64,000 bases of DNA, from positions 2,650,070-2,714,069 of the forward strand of contig CM037792.1 in NCBI GenBank assembly GCA_021229015.1. Direction: 5' to 3'. The DNA is from Solen grandis. Lineage: Eukaryota > Mollusca > Bivalvia > Adapedonta > Solenidae. Both the position numbers and the translations under genes were made by a program. Positions 44,836 to 57,319 of the stretch are shown piece by piece. The notes beneath the pieces were generated by a model, which was not told the origin of the DNA, made no database searches, and saw only the letters and a program-made list of their open reading frames with translations. The stretch's first letter is position 1, and the number at the start of each line of letters is the position of its first letter.

Positions 44836-46376
44836 CTAGAATCGCAATCGCGATATCATCGGTTTTCGCAAAAGCAATTCCATTCAGTTCACGAGTCGCA
44901 TGATTCGAAAAACATTTCTTCGTTCAATTGCTTGTTGATACTGTTAACAGTGATCTTTCAAACATTTTTGTCGCAATGTTTAAGCAGACTTTTTACCAAG
45001 AAGAATACTTTTAAGTATTACCTGTCTGTAATGTAGTCGCAAACTTGAAAACATTTTTTACAGACTTCAGGTACTGCAACATTATATGTGTGTGTTGCTT
45101 TATGATGGTGACATACGACAATTGTACTCGATAAACAACAATTGCAAACGACACACAACAGTATAAAATGACACGCGACAATGCGATATGCCACTTAACA
45201 TTATAACGAACTAATGTTGCATTGAATTACTATCATTTTCATGAAATATCGCATAAATTTTTTAGTGTTGTTTCAAATTGATGTCACCAAGGAACAGAAT
45301 GCAAAAAATTGCATAAAAATCAGACTTTAATTATTTTAGTAATAAAGGGTGATTTCAAGTCAAGCGCCCCCCTAGCAGCAAAATGAGAAACAAAATTGAG
45401 TAAAATTTTACTTTTAGGTACCTAGAAATGCAGCAAATGGTTCAATGAAGCATACAAGTCGCACTAGTCAAACATTCTATTCCTTATATATCACAATTTG
45501 AAGCATACAAACTGATTTACAATTGTTCTAAATAGGATCAAACTTTGGACTGCCATAATATGACCAAATCAAATACGATCTTCAAAAACTAAACATCACT
45601 GGAAAGGGCTATTCAAGAACTAAAACTTTTGTTCATATACTTTCTATAAAATATTTTTAGATTTGGAGGTATTTTATGCCGATATAAATAATAATAATTG
45701 GTATATGACCTTGACCTTTGCATATTATTGTGATTTTTTTTCAATTATTTTATTTGTTTTATGAAAATGCATTAACAGTGAAAAAATGATGAAGATTGAA
45801 TAAAAAATAAAGTCAGGAACTGCAAATAACCGTAAAAGTCATGCTTTTAAAATGTTGATTTTTCGAAAATATTGGTAAAGTTTGACCGCATACTGTGGAC
45901 AAACCATGCATTTCTCAAAATCGCCACACCATATATTTTGTGCGTATGTGTCTTGCGAATCATATGCAACAAACAAAATTCTCCTATCTCATCTCTGAAA
46001 AAAATGGGCACGTTTTTCGTAGACCTACCTTTATTTCATCGTTTTTTTTCGAGATTTGAACTTTCAACCTCCTGTAGCACGAAAGTTTTATATACGCAAA
46101 TAATTGAAACGTATCATATTTTATAAAGTTTCTGACAAGGAACACAATACAAAAAACCGCATTTGAATCGGACCTCAAATAACAGAGTTATTAGCCCTTA
46201 GTCATTTTTACAAAACGCCACCTAGCGGCAAAACTAAGACAAAAATGAAAAATTTCTCAACGTGAGGATCAAATTCAGATCTTAGGACAAAAGTGGTAAA
46301 AAAATCAGAAATGTGACTTTTTTCTATCATGGTGATATGCCGTTCACAAAAAAGGTTAGAAAAATAATAATAAAAA
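44836..46376 (+). mobile_element. Array element 5
   Basis: CTAG plus hairpin ATCGC/GCGAT (44841-44854). One copy of a ~190-bp unit (AAGCAATTCCATTCAGTTCACG to ATTACCTGTCTG), then a unique piece with ACAACAATTGCAAACGACACAC, a GGTACCTAGAAATGCAGC module, one ~330-bp-type unit (45540) and the conserved tail (CTCF-like core 46216-46228). No 3' hairpin. Confidence 0.65.
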
Positions 46377-47236
46377 CTAGAATCGCAATCAGAATTGCGA
46401 TATCATCGGTTTTCGCAATTCAATCACTTTTTTAAGCAACAGAAATTGAAACGTATCATATTAGATCGTTTTAGATTTGGGGCTTTTTTGTGCAAATAAA
46501 AATGACAATAATTGGTATATGACCTTGACATATTATGCTTGCTTTTTTCTATGAATTTATTTGTTTTATAAAAATGCATAAACAGTGAAATAATGATGAA
46601 GATTGAATAAAAAATAAAGTCAGGAGCTGCAAATAACCGTAAAAGTCATGCTTTGAAAATGTTGATTTTTCGAAAATATTGGTAAAGTTTGACCGCATAC
46701 TGTGGACAAACCATGCATTTCTCAAATCGCCACACTATATATTTTGTGCGTATATGTCTTGCAAATCATATGCAACAAACAAAATTCTCCTATCTCATCT
46801 CTGAAAAAAATGGGGACTTTTTTCGTAGACCTACCTTTATTTCATCGTTTTTTCGAGATTCGAACTTTCAACCTCCTGTAGCACGAAAGTTTTATATACG
46901 CAAATAATTAAAACGTATCATATTTTATTAAGTTTCTGACAAGGAACACAATGCAAAAAACCGCATTTGAATCGGACCTCAAATAACAGAGTTATTAGCC
47001 CTTAGTCATTTTTACAAAACGCCACCTAGCGGCAAAACTAAGACAAAAATGAAAATTTTCTCAACGTTAGGATCAAATTCAGATTATAGGACAAAACTGG
47101 TAAAAAAATCAGAAATGTGACTTTTTTCTATCATGGTGATATGCCGTTCACAAAAAAAGGTTAGAAAAATAATAATAAAAAAAATAAAACAGAAGAAGAA
47201 CAATAGGTTTTCGCACTGCGAGGTGCGAAAACCTAA
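46377..47236 (+). mobile_element. Array element 6, short form
   Basis: CTAG plus hairpin ATCGCAATCAGAATTGCGAT (46382-46401). It lacks full 330-bp units and goes almost directly to the conserved tail (CTCF-like core 47020-47032) and one 3' hairpin (47204-47234). It is the smallest complete member (about 860 bp) and the best guide to the basic element. Its TGACCTTGACAT has lost the second half-site. Confidence 0.7.
47204..47234. repeat. 3' hairpin (element 6)
   Basis: AGGTTTTCGCAC stem, loop TGCGAG, GTGCGAAAACCT stem, followed by AA and CTAG of the next element. Confidence 0.85.
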
Positions 47237-47366
47237 CTAGAACCGCAAGCGGTATCTTGGTTTTCGCTTTTAACCTAATCAACTTGAACACTTTATTTCA
47301 ACTCAGCCACAATTTTTAATATGAAACAGAACGCAAAGGTTTTTGAAGACCTACTCTCATTTGCAC

Positions 47367-47368
<2 letters not shown>

Positions 47369-47398
<30 letters not shown>
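47369..47398. repeat. 30-base T homopolymer
   Basis: An uninterrupted T run in the head of array element 7. Length is likely approximate. Confidence 0.9.
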
Positions 47399-47399
<1 letters not shown>

Positions 47400-49254
47400 A
47401 ATGTTAGAACATTCAAACTCCTCTAGCGCAAATATTTCCCCATACCCTATCATCACATCATATCACATTCTGTGGTGCTGTCAACAAGGAAAAAAATGCT
47501 GAAAACCGCATTTCAATTAGACTTTAACGTTTTGAGTTATAGGCAAAAGAGTGATTTTAAGCAAAGCGCCCTCTAGCGGCAAAATGAGAAAAAAAATGAT
47601 AAAAATTTTACAATTAGGTACCTAGAAATTCAGCAAATAGTTCAAACAAGTATATAAGTCGCACTAATCGAACATTCTTTTTCTTAAATTTCACAATTTT
47701 AAGCATAAAAACTGAATAACAATTATTCCAAAAAAGGATCAAACTTTGGATTGCCGTAAAATGAAAAGATCAAGTCCGATCTTCAAAAACTAAACATTAT
47801 ACGAAAGAACTATTTAGAACTAAAACTTTTGTTCATATACTCTCAATGAATTATTTTTAGATTTGGAGCACTTTGGGGCCGAATAAAAACACAATTATCG
47901 TAATATGACCTTGACCTTTTCAATGTTTTTTAACTTTTTAATTGTGAGACCCTTTCAAACATAACAATACATAACTTGTGAAAATTTCATGAAGAATGAA
48001 CAGAAAATAAAGTCAGGAGCGACAAAAAAACATGTTTTTGAAATTTTAATTTTTCCTAAAATTAAGTGAAGTTTGACCTTTTTCTAGAGGACAAACCATG
48101 CATTTCTTAAATTCGACACCCCATATATTTTGTGCGTATATGTCTTGCAAATCATTTGCAGCAAACAGAATTCTTCTATCTGATTTCTAACAAAAATGGA
48201 TAGGTTTTTCGTAGACCTACTCTCATTTGCAGTTTTTTACGAGATTCGAACTTTCAACCTTCCGTTACAAGCTCAAAAAGTTTCAGCCACTCATACCTAG
48301 AAACTATCATATTTTATTAGGCTATCAACAAGGAACATAATTCAATTAACCGCATTTGGATTAGGCTTCAACTTTTTGAGTTATAAGCAAAAGAATGATT
48401 TCAAGAAAAGCGCCCCCCTAGCGGCAAAATGAGATAGAAAATTGATTAAAATTTTACTGTTTGGTACCTAGCAAAGCAGCAAATAGTTCAATCAAGTATA
48501 CTAGTCGCACAAGTCAAACTTTTTATTCTTGTGTATCAGAATTTGAAGCATAAAACCTGATTTACAATTATTCCAAAAAAGGATCAAACTTTGGACTGCC
48601 GTATAATGACCAAATCAAGTCCGATCTTCAAAAACTAAACATCACTGGAAAGAGCTCTTTAAGAACTAAAACTTTTGTTCATATACTCTCAATGAAATAT
48701 TTTTAGTTTTGGAGCTATTTGTGGCCGAATAAAAACACAATAATCGTAATATGACCTTGACCTTTTCAAATTTCTTTTAATTTTTTTATTGTGAGGCCCG
48801 TTTCAAACATAACAATACATATTGTGTGAAAATATCATGAAGAATGAACGGAAAATAAAGTCAGGAGCGACAAAAACATGTTTTTGAAATGTTAATTTTT
48901 CCTAAAATTTAGTGAAGTTTGACCTTTTCTAGAGGACAAACCACGCATTTCCTAAATTCGCCACCCCATATATTTTGTGCGTATATGTCTTGCAAATCGT
49001 ATGCAGCAAACAGAATTCTTCTATCTGATCTCTAACAAAAGTGGGAAGGTTTTTCGTAGACCTACCCTCATTATTTCACTTTTTTCCAAGGTTCGAACAT
49101 TCAACCTCTCCTAGAACAATTTTTTTCCCGTACTCGATGATGAGATTTCCATCATATTTGATTGGGCTGTCAACAAGGAACATTATGTAAAAAACCGCAT
49201 CTAAATCAGGTTTCAAATTGTTGAGTTATTAGCAAAACAGTGATTACATGCATT

Positions 49255-49269
49255 GCGCCCCCTAGTGGC
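49255..49269 (-). promoter_or_regulatory. CTCF-like core motif, best match in the array
   Basis: GCGCCCCCTAGTGGC; its reverse complement GCCACTAGGGGGCGC matches the well-known animal CTCF core. Close versions occur at the same place in nearly every tail (for example 37965, 40171, 44676, 46216, 47020, 47566, 50789, 53070, 54743, 58903, 61562, 63535). Motif match by eye only. Confidence 0.45.
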
Positions 49270-49453
49270 TAAATCAGAAACAAAAGTGAAAAGTTTGACC
49301 ATTTAGGCACATGTTCAGATAAAGATGACTCCATGCCCAAAATTTCATAGCTGTAGCTTTTTTCATCTGGCCGCTAGGCTGGACACAAAAATGGGTGGAA
49401 TTGGAAAAATAATAAAAAAAAAAAAAAAAACAAATCAACAGAAGAAGAACAAT

Positions 49454-49482
49454 AGGTTTTCGCCCTGCAGAGGCGAAAACCT
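49454..49482. repeat. 3' hairpin (element 7)
   Basis: AGGTTTTCGCC then CTGCAG then AGGCGAAAACCT: the inner stem differs (GCC/GGC) yet still pairs. Followed by AA and CTAG. Confidence 0.8.
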
Positions 49483-49484
49483 AA

Positions 49485-50949
49485 CTAGAATCGCAATCAG
49501 AATTGCGATATCATCGGTTTTCGCAATTCAATCACTTTTTTAAGCAACAGAAATTGAAACGTATCATATTAGATCGTTTTAGATTTGGGGCTTTTTTGTG
49601 CAAATAAAAATGACAATAATTGGTATATGACCTTGACATATTATGCTTGCTTTTTTCTATGATTTTATTTGTTTTATAAAAATGCATAAACAGTGAAATA
49701 ATGATGAAGATTGAACAAAAAATAAAGTGAGGAGCAGCAAAAAAGAGGAAACATATGGATATACAATTGTTTGATAAGAGGATCAAACTTTGGACTGTGG
49801 TCATTTGATCAAATGAAGTCCGATCTTCAAAAACTAAACACCAATGGAAAGATCTCTTCATAGACTAAAACTTTTGTTAATATACTCTCTATAAAATATT
49901 TTTAGATTTCGAGCTATTTTATGCCGATAAAAATAATAATAATTGGTATATGACCTTGACCTTTGCATATATGCTTGATTTTTTCTACGAATATATTTGT
50001 TTTATGAAAATGCATAAACAGTGAAATAATGATGAAGATTGAACAAAAAAATAAAGTCAGGAGCAGCGAAAAAGAGGAAACATATGGATATACAATTGTT
50101 TTATAAGAGGATCAAACTTTCGACTGTGGTCTTTTGATCAAATGAAGTCCAATCCTCAAAAACTAAATATTAATGGTAAGATCTCTTCACAGACTAAAAC
50201 TTTTGTTCATATACTTTCTATAAAATATTTTTAGATTTGGAGCTATTTTATGCCGATAAAAATAATAATAATTGGTATATGACCTTGACCTTTGCATATT
50301 ATGCTTGATATTTTTTCTATGAAATTATTTGTTTTATAAAAATGCATAAACAGTGAAATAATGATGAAGATTGAATAAAAAATAAAGTCAGGAGCTGCAA
50401 ATAACCGTAAAAGTAATGCTTTGAAAATGTTGATTTTTCGAAAATATTGGTAAAGTTTGACCGCATACTGTGGACAAACCATGCATTTCTCAAAATCGCC
50501 ACACCATATATTTTGTGCGTATATGTCTTGCGAATCACATGCAACAAACAAAATTCTCCTATCTCATCTCTGAAAAAAATGGGGACTTTTTTCGTAGACC
50601 TACCTTTATTTCATCGTTTTTTCGAGATTCGAACTTTCAACCTCCTGTAGCACGAAAGTTTTATATACGCAAATAATTGAAACGTATCATATTTTATTAA
50701 GTTTCTGACAAGGAACACAATGCAAAAAACCGCATTTGAATCGGACCTCAAATAACAGAGTTATTATCCCTTAGTCATTTTTACAAAACGCCACCTAGCG
50801 GCAAAACTAAGACAAAAATGAAAATTTTCTCAACGTGAGGATCAAATTCAGATCTTAGGACAAAAGTGGTAAAAAAATCAGAAATGTGACTTTTTTCTAT
50901 CATGGTGATATGCCGTTCACAAAAAAAGGTTAGAAAAATAATAATAAAA
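49485..50949 (+). mobile_element. Array element 8
   Basis: CTAG plus hairpin ATCGCAATCAGAATTGCGAT (49490-49509). Head as in element 6, then two ~330-bp units (49780, 50108) and the conserved tail (CTCF-like core 50789-50801). Joins element 9 without a 3' hairpin. Confidence 0.7.
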
Positions 50950-50964
50950 CTAGAATCGCAATCG

Positions 50965-51530
50965 CGATATCATCGGTTTTCGCAAAAGCAATTCCATTAA
51001 GTTCACGAGTCGCATGATTCGAAAAATATTTCTTCGTTCAATGGCTTGTTTATAATGTTAACAGCGATCTTTCAAACACTTTTGTCACAATGTTTAAGAA
51101 GACTTTTTACCCAAAAGAAGATTTTTGAGTATTACCTATCAGTTATGTAGTCGCGATATCATCGGTTTTCATGAAAGCAATTCCATTCAGTTCACGAGTC
51201 GCATGATTCGAAAAACATTTCTTCGTTCAATTGCTTGTTGATACTGTTAACAGTGATCTTTGAAACGTTTCTGTCGCAATGTTTAAGCAGACTTTTTACC
51301 AAGAGAGTATTGTTGAGTATTACCTGTCAGTTATGAAATCGCGATATCATCAGTTTTCATGAAAGCAATTCCATTCAGTTCATGAGTCGCATGATCGAAA
51401 AACATATTTCTTCGTTCAATGGCTTGTTGAATACTGTTAACAGTGATCATTCAAACATTTTTGTCGCAATGTATAATCAGACTTTTTACCAAGAAGAATA
51501 CTTTTGAGTATTACCTGTCTGTTATGTAGT
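50965..51530 (+). repeat. ~190-bp tandem unit, three copies
   Basis: GATATCATCGGTTTTC or a close variant, then AAGCAATTCCATT, then CTTCGTTCAATGGCTTG, then ATTACCTGTC, at about 50965, 51155 and 51343. Element 5 has one copy and element 12 has two at the same position, so copy number varies between members. Confidence 0.7.
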
Positions 51531-53263
51531 CGTAAACTTGAAAACATTTTTTTACGGACTTCGGGTACTGCAATGTTATATGTGTGTTTAGCTTTATGAT
51601 GGAGACAAATGACAATTGTATTCGATAAACAACAATTGCAAACGACAAACAACAGTATAAAATGACACACGACAATGCAATATGCCAGTCAACACTATTA
51701 CGAACAACTGTTGCATTGAATTACTATCATTTTTATGAAATATCGCATTATCTTTTTTGTGTCATTTCAAATTGATGTCACCGAAGAACAGAATGCAAAA
51801 AAAAAACCCCCAAAATGAAAAACTGATTAAAATTTTACTATTAGGTACCTAGCAATGCCGCAAATGGTTCAATCAAGTATACAAGTCGCACTAGTCAAAC
51901 ATTCTATTCCTTATATATCACAATTTTGAAGCATAAAAACTGATTTACAATTGTTCTAAAGAGGACCAATGGAAAGATCTCTTCACAGACTAAAACTTTT
52001 GTTCATATACTTTCTATAAATCAAAACTTGGACTGCCGTAAAACCTTTGCATATTATACATGATTTTTTTCTATGATTTTATTTGTTTTATAAAAAATGC
52101 ATAAACAGTGAAATAATGTGAAGATTGAACAAAAAAAAAGTCAGGAGCAGCAAAAAAGGGGAAACATATGGATATACAATTGTTTGATAAAAGGATCAAA
52201 CTTTGGACTGTGGTCATTTGATCAAATGAAGTCCGATCTTCAAAAACTAAACATTAATGGAAAGATCTCTTCACAGACTAATACTTTTGTTCATATACTT
52301 TCTATAAAATATTTTTAGATTTGGAGATATTTTATGCCGATAAAAATAATAATAATTAGTATATGACCTTGACCTTTGCATATTATGCTTGATTTTTTTC
52401 TATGAATTTATTTGTTTTATAAAAATGCATAAACAGTGAAATAATAATGAAGACTGAACAAAAATTAAAGTCAGGAGCAGCAAAAAAGAGGAAACATATT
52501 GATATACAATTGTTTGATAAGAGGATCAAACTTTGGACTGTGGTCATTTGATCAAATGAAGTCCGATCTTCAAAAGCTAAACACCAATGGAAAGATCTCT
52601 TCACAGACTAAAACTTTTGTTCATATACTTTCTATAAAATATTTTTAGATTTGGAGCTATTTTATGCCGATAAATATAATAATAATTGGTATATGACCTT
52701 GACCTTTGCATATGATGGGTGATTTTTTTTCTTGACCTTGACCGCGTACTGTGGACAAACCATGCATTTCTTAAATCGCCACACCATATATTTTGTGCGT
52801 ATATGTCTTGCGAATCATATGCAACAAACAAAATTCTCCTATCTCATCTCTGAAAAAAATGGGGACTTTTTTCGTAGACCTACCTTTATTTCATCGTTTT
52901 TTTCGAGATTCGAACTTTCAACCTCCTGTAGCACGAAAGTTTTATATACGCAAATAATTGAGTCGTATCATATTTTATTAAGTTTCTGACAAGGAACACA
53001 ATGCAAAAAACCACATTCGAATCGGACCTCAAATAACAGAGTTATTAGCCCTTAGTCATTTTTACAAAACGCCACCTAGCGGCAAAACTAAGACAAAAAT
53101 TAAAATTTTCTCAACGTTAGGATCAAATTCAAATCTTAGGACAAAACTGGTAAAAAAATCAGAAATGTGACTTTTTTCTATCATGGTGATATGCCGTTCA
53201 CAAAAAAAGGTTAGAAAAATAATAAAAAAAAAAAAAAAAAAAATAAAACAGAAGAAGAACAAT

Positions 53264-53293
53264 AGGTTTTCGCACTGCGAGGTGCGAAAACCT
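53264..53293. repeat. 3' hairpin (element 9)
   Basis: AGGTTTTCGCAC/GTGCGAAAACCT, followed by AA and CTAG of element 10. Confidence 0.85.
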
Positions 53294-53295
53294 AA

Positions 53296-55087
53296 CTAGA
53301 ACCGCAAAGCGGCATCTTGGTTTTCGCTTTAACTTGACTAGTAAGAGTACTGGTTTCAACTGCAGACATAATTGATTGATATTAACTTTATTCGAATATT
53401 TTTGTTAATTGATCAAATTAAGTCCGATCTTCAAAAACTAAACATCATTAGAACGATCTCTTCACGAACTAGAACTTTTGTTCATATACTTTCTATAAAA
53501 TAACCTTGACCTTTGCATATTTTCATCGTTATTTACTATGAGTTTATTTGTATTATTTAAATGCATAAACAGTGAAAAAATGATGAAGATTGAACAAAAA
53601 TAAAGTCAGGAGCTGCAAAAAAGAAGCAACATATGGATTTTTTTTGGTTTTCCAAAAAAAAAAATTGGCCTTCCTTTTTATGCTTTTTTTTTTTCTATGA
53701 TTTTATTTGTTTGATAAAAATGCATAAACAGTGAAATAATGATGAAGATTGAAATTTGAACAAATGAAGTCCGGTCTTCAAAAACTAAACATTAATGGAA
53801 AGATCTCCTCACAAACTAAAACTTTTGTTCATATACTTTCTATAAAATATTTTTAGATTTGGAGCTATTTTATGCCGATATAAATAATAATAATTGGTAT
53901 ATGACCTTGACCTTTGCATATTATGTTGTTGTTTTATTCTATGATTTTATTTGTTTTATAAAAATGCATAAACAGTGATATAATGATGAATATTGAACAA
54001 AAAATAAAGTCAGGAGCAGCAAAAAAGAGAAAACATATGGATATACAATTGTTTGATAAGAGGATCAAACTTTGGACTGTGGTCATTTGATCAAATGAAG
54101 TCCGATCTTCAAAAACTAAACATTAATGGAAAGATCTCCTAGAAAACTAAAACTTTTGTTCATATACTTTCTATAAAATATTTTTAGATTTGGAGCTATT
54201 TTATGCCGATATAAATAATAATAATTGGTATATGACCTTGACCTTTGCATATTATGTTGTTGTTTTTTTCTATGAATTTATTTGTTTTATAAAAATGCAT
54301 AAACAGTGAAATAATGATGAAGATTGAACAAAAAATAAAGTCAGGAGCTGCAAATAACCTTAAAAGTCATGCTTTTAAAATGTTGATTTTTCGAAAATAT
54401 TGGTTAAGTTTGACCGCATACTGTGGACAAACCATGCATTTCCCGAATTCGCCACCCCATATATTTTGTGCGTATATGTCTTGCAGATCATATGCAACAA
54501 ACAAAATTCTCCTATCTCATCTCTGAATAAAATGGGTAGGTTTTTGGTAGACCTACCCTTATTTCACAGTTTTTGCGAGATTCGAACTTTCAACCTCCTG
54601 TAGCACGAAAGTTTTATATACGCAAATTTTTGAAACCTATCATATTTTATTGGGCTATTTACAAGGAACATTGTGCAAAAACCGCATTTGAATCGGACCT
54701 CAAATAATGGAGATATTGCTTATTAAACATTTTCATATAAAACGCCCCCTGGCGGGAAAATCAAAACAAAAATGAAAATTATCTCGACGTTAGGATCATC
54801 TTCAAGTACGTGGTTATTACTGATAAAAGTTTCATAGATGTGGCTTTTCTCACCTCGGAGCTATGCCGTTCACAAAAAGGGGAAAAAAATAAAAAAAAAA
54901 AAAAAAAAAAAAAAAAAAGAAACAGAACGAGAACAATAGGTTTTCGCACAGCGATGCGAAAACCTAAAAAAATAAAACAGAAGAAGAACAATAGGTTTTC
55001 GCACTGCGAGGTGCGAAAACCTAAAAAAAAAATAAAACAGAAGAAGAACAATAGGTTTCCGCACTGCGAGGTGCGAAAACCTAATAA
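53296..55087 (+). mobile_element. Array element 10
   Basis: CTAG plus CCGCAAAGCGG (53302-53312). The internal repeats are disturbed: a short homopolymer-rich patch near 53637-53690 and a junction at 53756 where a unit is cut. Full units near 53760 and 54063, variant tail as in element 3 (CTCF-like core 54743-54755), poly-A and three 3' hairpins (54938-55082). Confidence 0.7.
54938..55082. repeat. Three 3' hairpins (element 10)
   Basis: 54938-54965, 54993-55022 and 55053-55082; the third carries the same TTTCCGC mismatch as the third hairpin of element 3, supporting duplication of the whole segment. Confidence 0.85.
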
Positions 55088-57319
55088 TTTGGAGAAAGCC
55101 GTAAAAAGGAATTGGCCCAATGCACAAACCACAATAGCTTATCGGTCCTGGTGTACACAATTGCATCCTAAAATGCACCTCATTCTCTCAAATACGCATC
55201 GCAATTCACCTTTCAACACGGGCACTATTTCCTGCGTAGGAACGTCCGATAGAGGGTAACCAACCCAATAACCGCCTTTCCTTTTCTTATTCAACTTGCT
55301 AATTTTCGTGTACAAGCCCTTATCCGAAAAACATGAATATCTGCCATGTTTTGTTGAAGGAATCATCTGAAATTTTCAGGACTTTTTGCACACCGTAGGC
55401 TACGGCAATCCGTGCAAAATTTCACTTCATACGCCAACTTGCCGATTTTATAATGTTTTTTTTAATAATTCTTGCCTTAAATATGCATGACGTCATAATC
55501 ACGTGACCAAACAAATATTCCTTGCAGTAATACATCACTTCACTTTTCAGTGTCTTCATCCTGAAAAATCATAATTTTTTGACTCAAATTCATGAAACTA
55601 ACAACGGTTTCAATTTCGTTAAAAAGTACACTTTTCGCCTTTCTTGCCATAACTCAACCAATTCAAACCCCGATCTTCAAAACTTAACATCACTGGAAAG
55701 AGCTCTTGAAGAACTAAAACTTTTGTTCATATACTTTCAATGAAATATTTGTAGTTTTGGAGCTCTTTGGGCCGAATAAAAACACAATAATCGTAATATG
55801 ACCTTGACCTTTCATTCATTTTTTAAACTTTTTAATTGTGAGGCCCTTTCAAACATAACAATACATAACTTGTGAAAATATCAGGTGAAGAAATGAACAA
55901 AAATAAAGTCAGGAGCGACAAAAAACATGTTTTGAAATTTTAATTTTTCCTAAAATTTAGTGAAGTTTGACCGTTTCCAGGACAAACCATGCATTTATTA
56001 ATTTCGCCACCTCATATAATTTTTTGCATATATGTCTTGTAAATAATTGCCAGCAAACAGAATTCTTCTATCTGATGTCTAACAAAAATGGATAGGTTTT
56101 TCGTAGACCCTACCCTCATCTGCACAGTTTTTTGCGAGTTCGAACTCTCAAACCTTCCGTTACTAACTCAAACGTTTCAGTCACTCATACCTTGAATTTA
56201 TCCTATTTATTAGGCTTATCACAATGAACATAATGCAACAAACCGCATTTGAATCAGGCTTCAACTTTTTGAGTTATAAGCAAAAGAGTGATTTCAAGCA
56301 AAGCGCACCCTAGCGGCAAAATGAGAAATCAAAATTGATTAAAATTTTTCCATTAGGTACCTAGCAATGCAGCAAACAGTTCAATAAAGTATACAAGTCG
56401 CACTAGTCAACTTTCTATTTCTTATATATCACAATTTTAAGCATAAATGGTATAACAATTATTCCAAAAAAGGATCAAACTTTGGACTGCCGTAATATGA
56501 CCAAACAAGTCCGATCTTCAAAAACAAACATTAATGAAAAGGGCTCTTCAAGATCTAAAACTTTTGTACATATACTTCAATGAATTATTTTTAGTTTTTG
56601 AGCTACTTGGGGCCGAATAAAAACACAATAATCGTAATATGACCTTGACCTTTTCATTTATTTTTTTAACTTTTAATTGTGATCCCCTTTCAGACATAAC
56701 AATACATAACTTGTGAAAATATCATGAAGAATGAACTAAAAATAAAGTCAGAAGCGATAAAAAACTGTTTTTTGTAAACTTTAACTTTTCCTAAAATTTA
56801 GTGAATTTGACCGTTTCCAGAGGACAAACCATACATTTCTTAAATTCGCCACCCCATATATTTTGTGCGTATTGTCTTGCAAATCAATTGCAGCAAACAG
56901 AATTCTTCTATCTGATCTCTAACAAAAATGGATAGGTTTTTCGTAGACCTACCCTCATTTGCACAGTTTTTTTGAGAGGGTTCGAACTTTCAACCTTCTG
57001 TAGGTCAAATACTTTCAGCGACACGTACCCTCGAAACCTATCATATTTATTTGGCTATCAACAAGGAACAGAATGCAAAAACCGCATTTGAATCGGACCT
57101 CAAATAAGTGAGTTATTAGCCATTAATAAATTTCATGGCAAAAACCCCCCTGGCGGGGAAAAGTAAGACATAAATGAAAATTTTCTCAACGTTAGGATCA
57201 ATTTTCAAATCGTGGTAATAACTGATAAAATTTTCAATACTGTGACTTTTTTCTATCATGGTGATATGCCGTTCACAAAAAAAAAGGTTAGAAAAATAAT
57301 AAAAAAAAAAAAAAAAAAA
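55088..57319 (+). mobile_element. Array element 11 (GAAAGCCGTAA class)
   Basis: Near-copy of element 4, with many scattered one-base insertions and deletions. Starts TTTGGAGAAAGCCGTAAAAAG and carries an extra short insertion (GGAATTGGCCCAATGCAC) in the head. Tail modules near 56302 and 57148. Ends in poly-A directly against CTAG of element 12. Confidence 0.7.

Larger units (their letters stand above)
47237..49484 (+). mobile_element. Array element 7
   Basis: CTAG plus CCGC/GCGG (47243-47252). Contains a 30-base T run (47369-47398). Two ~850-bp units (GGTACCTAG near 47617 and 48464) each carry GACCTTGACCTTTTC and a CTCF-like core (47566-47580, near 48411, and 49255-49269). One 3' hairpin (49454-49482), a variant with CGCCCTGCAGAGGCG. 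Confidence 0.7.
50950..53295 (+). mobile_element. Array element 9
   Basis: CTAG plus hairpin ATCGC/GCGAT (50955-50968). Three tandem ~190-bp units (50965-51530), a GGTACCTAGCAATGCCGC module, two ~330-bp units (52193, 52525), the tail (CTCF-like core 53070-53082), poly-A and one 3' hairpin (53264-53293). Confidence 0.7.

Noticed and set aside
54810..55259. 149-codon Lys-rich plus-strand frame with repeated KQKKNNRF
   Set aside because: It reads poly-A and the tandem 3' hairpins; the apparent peptide repeats are the hairpin repeats.
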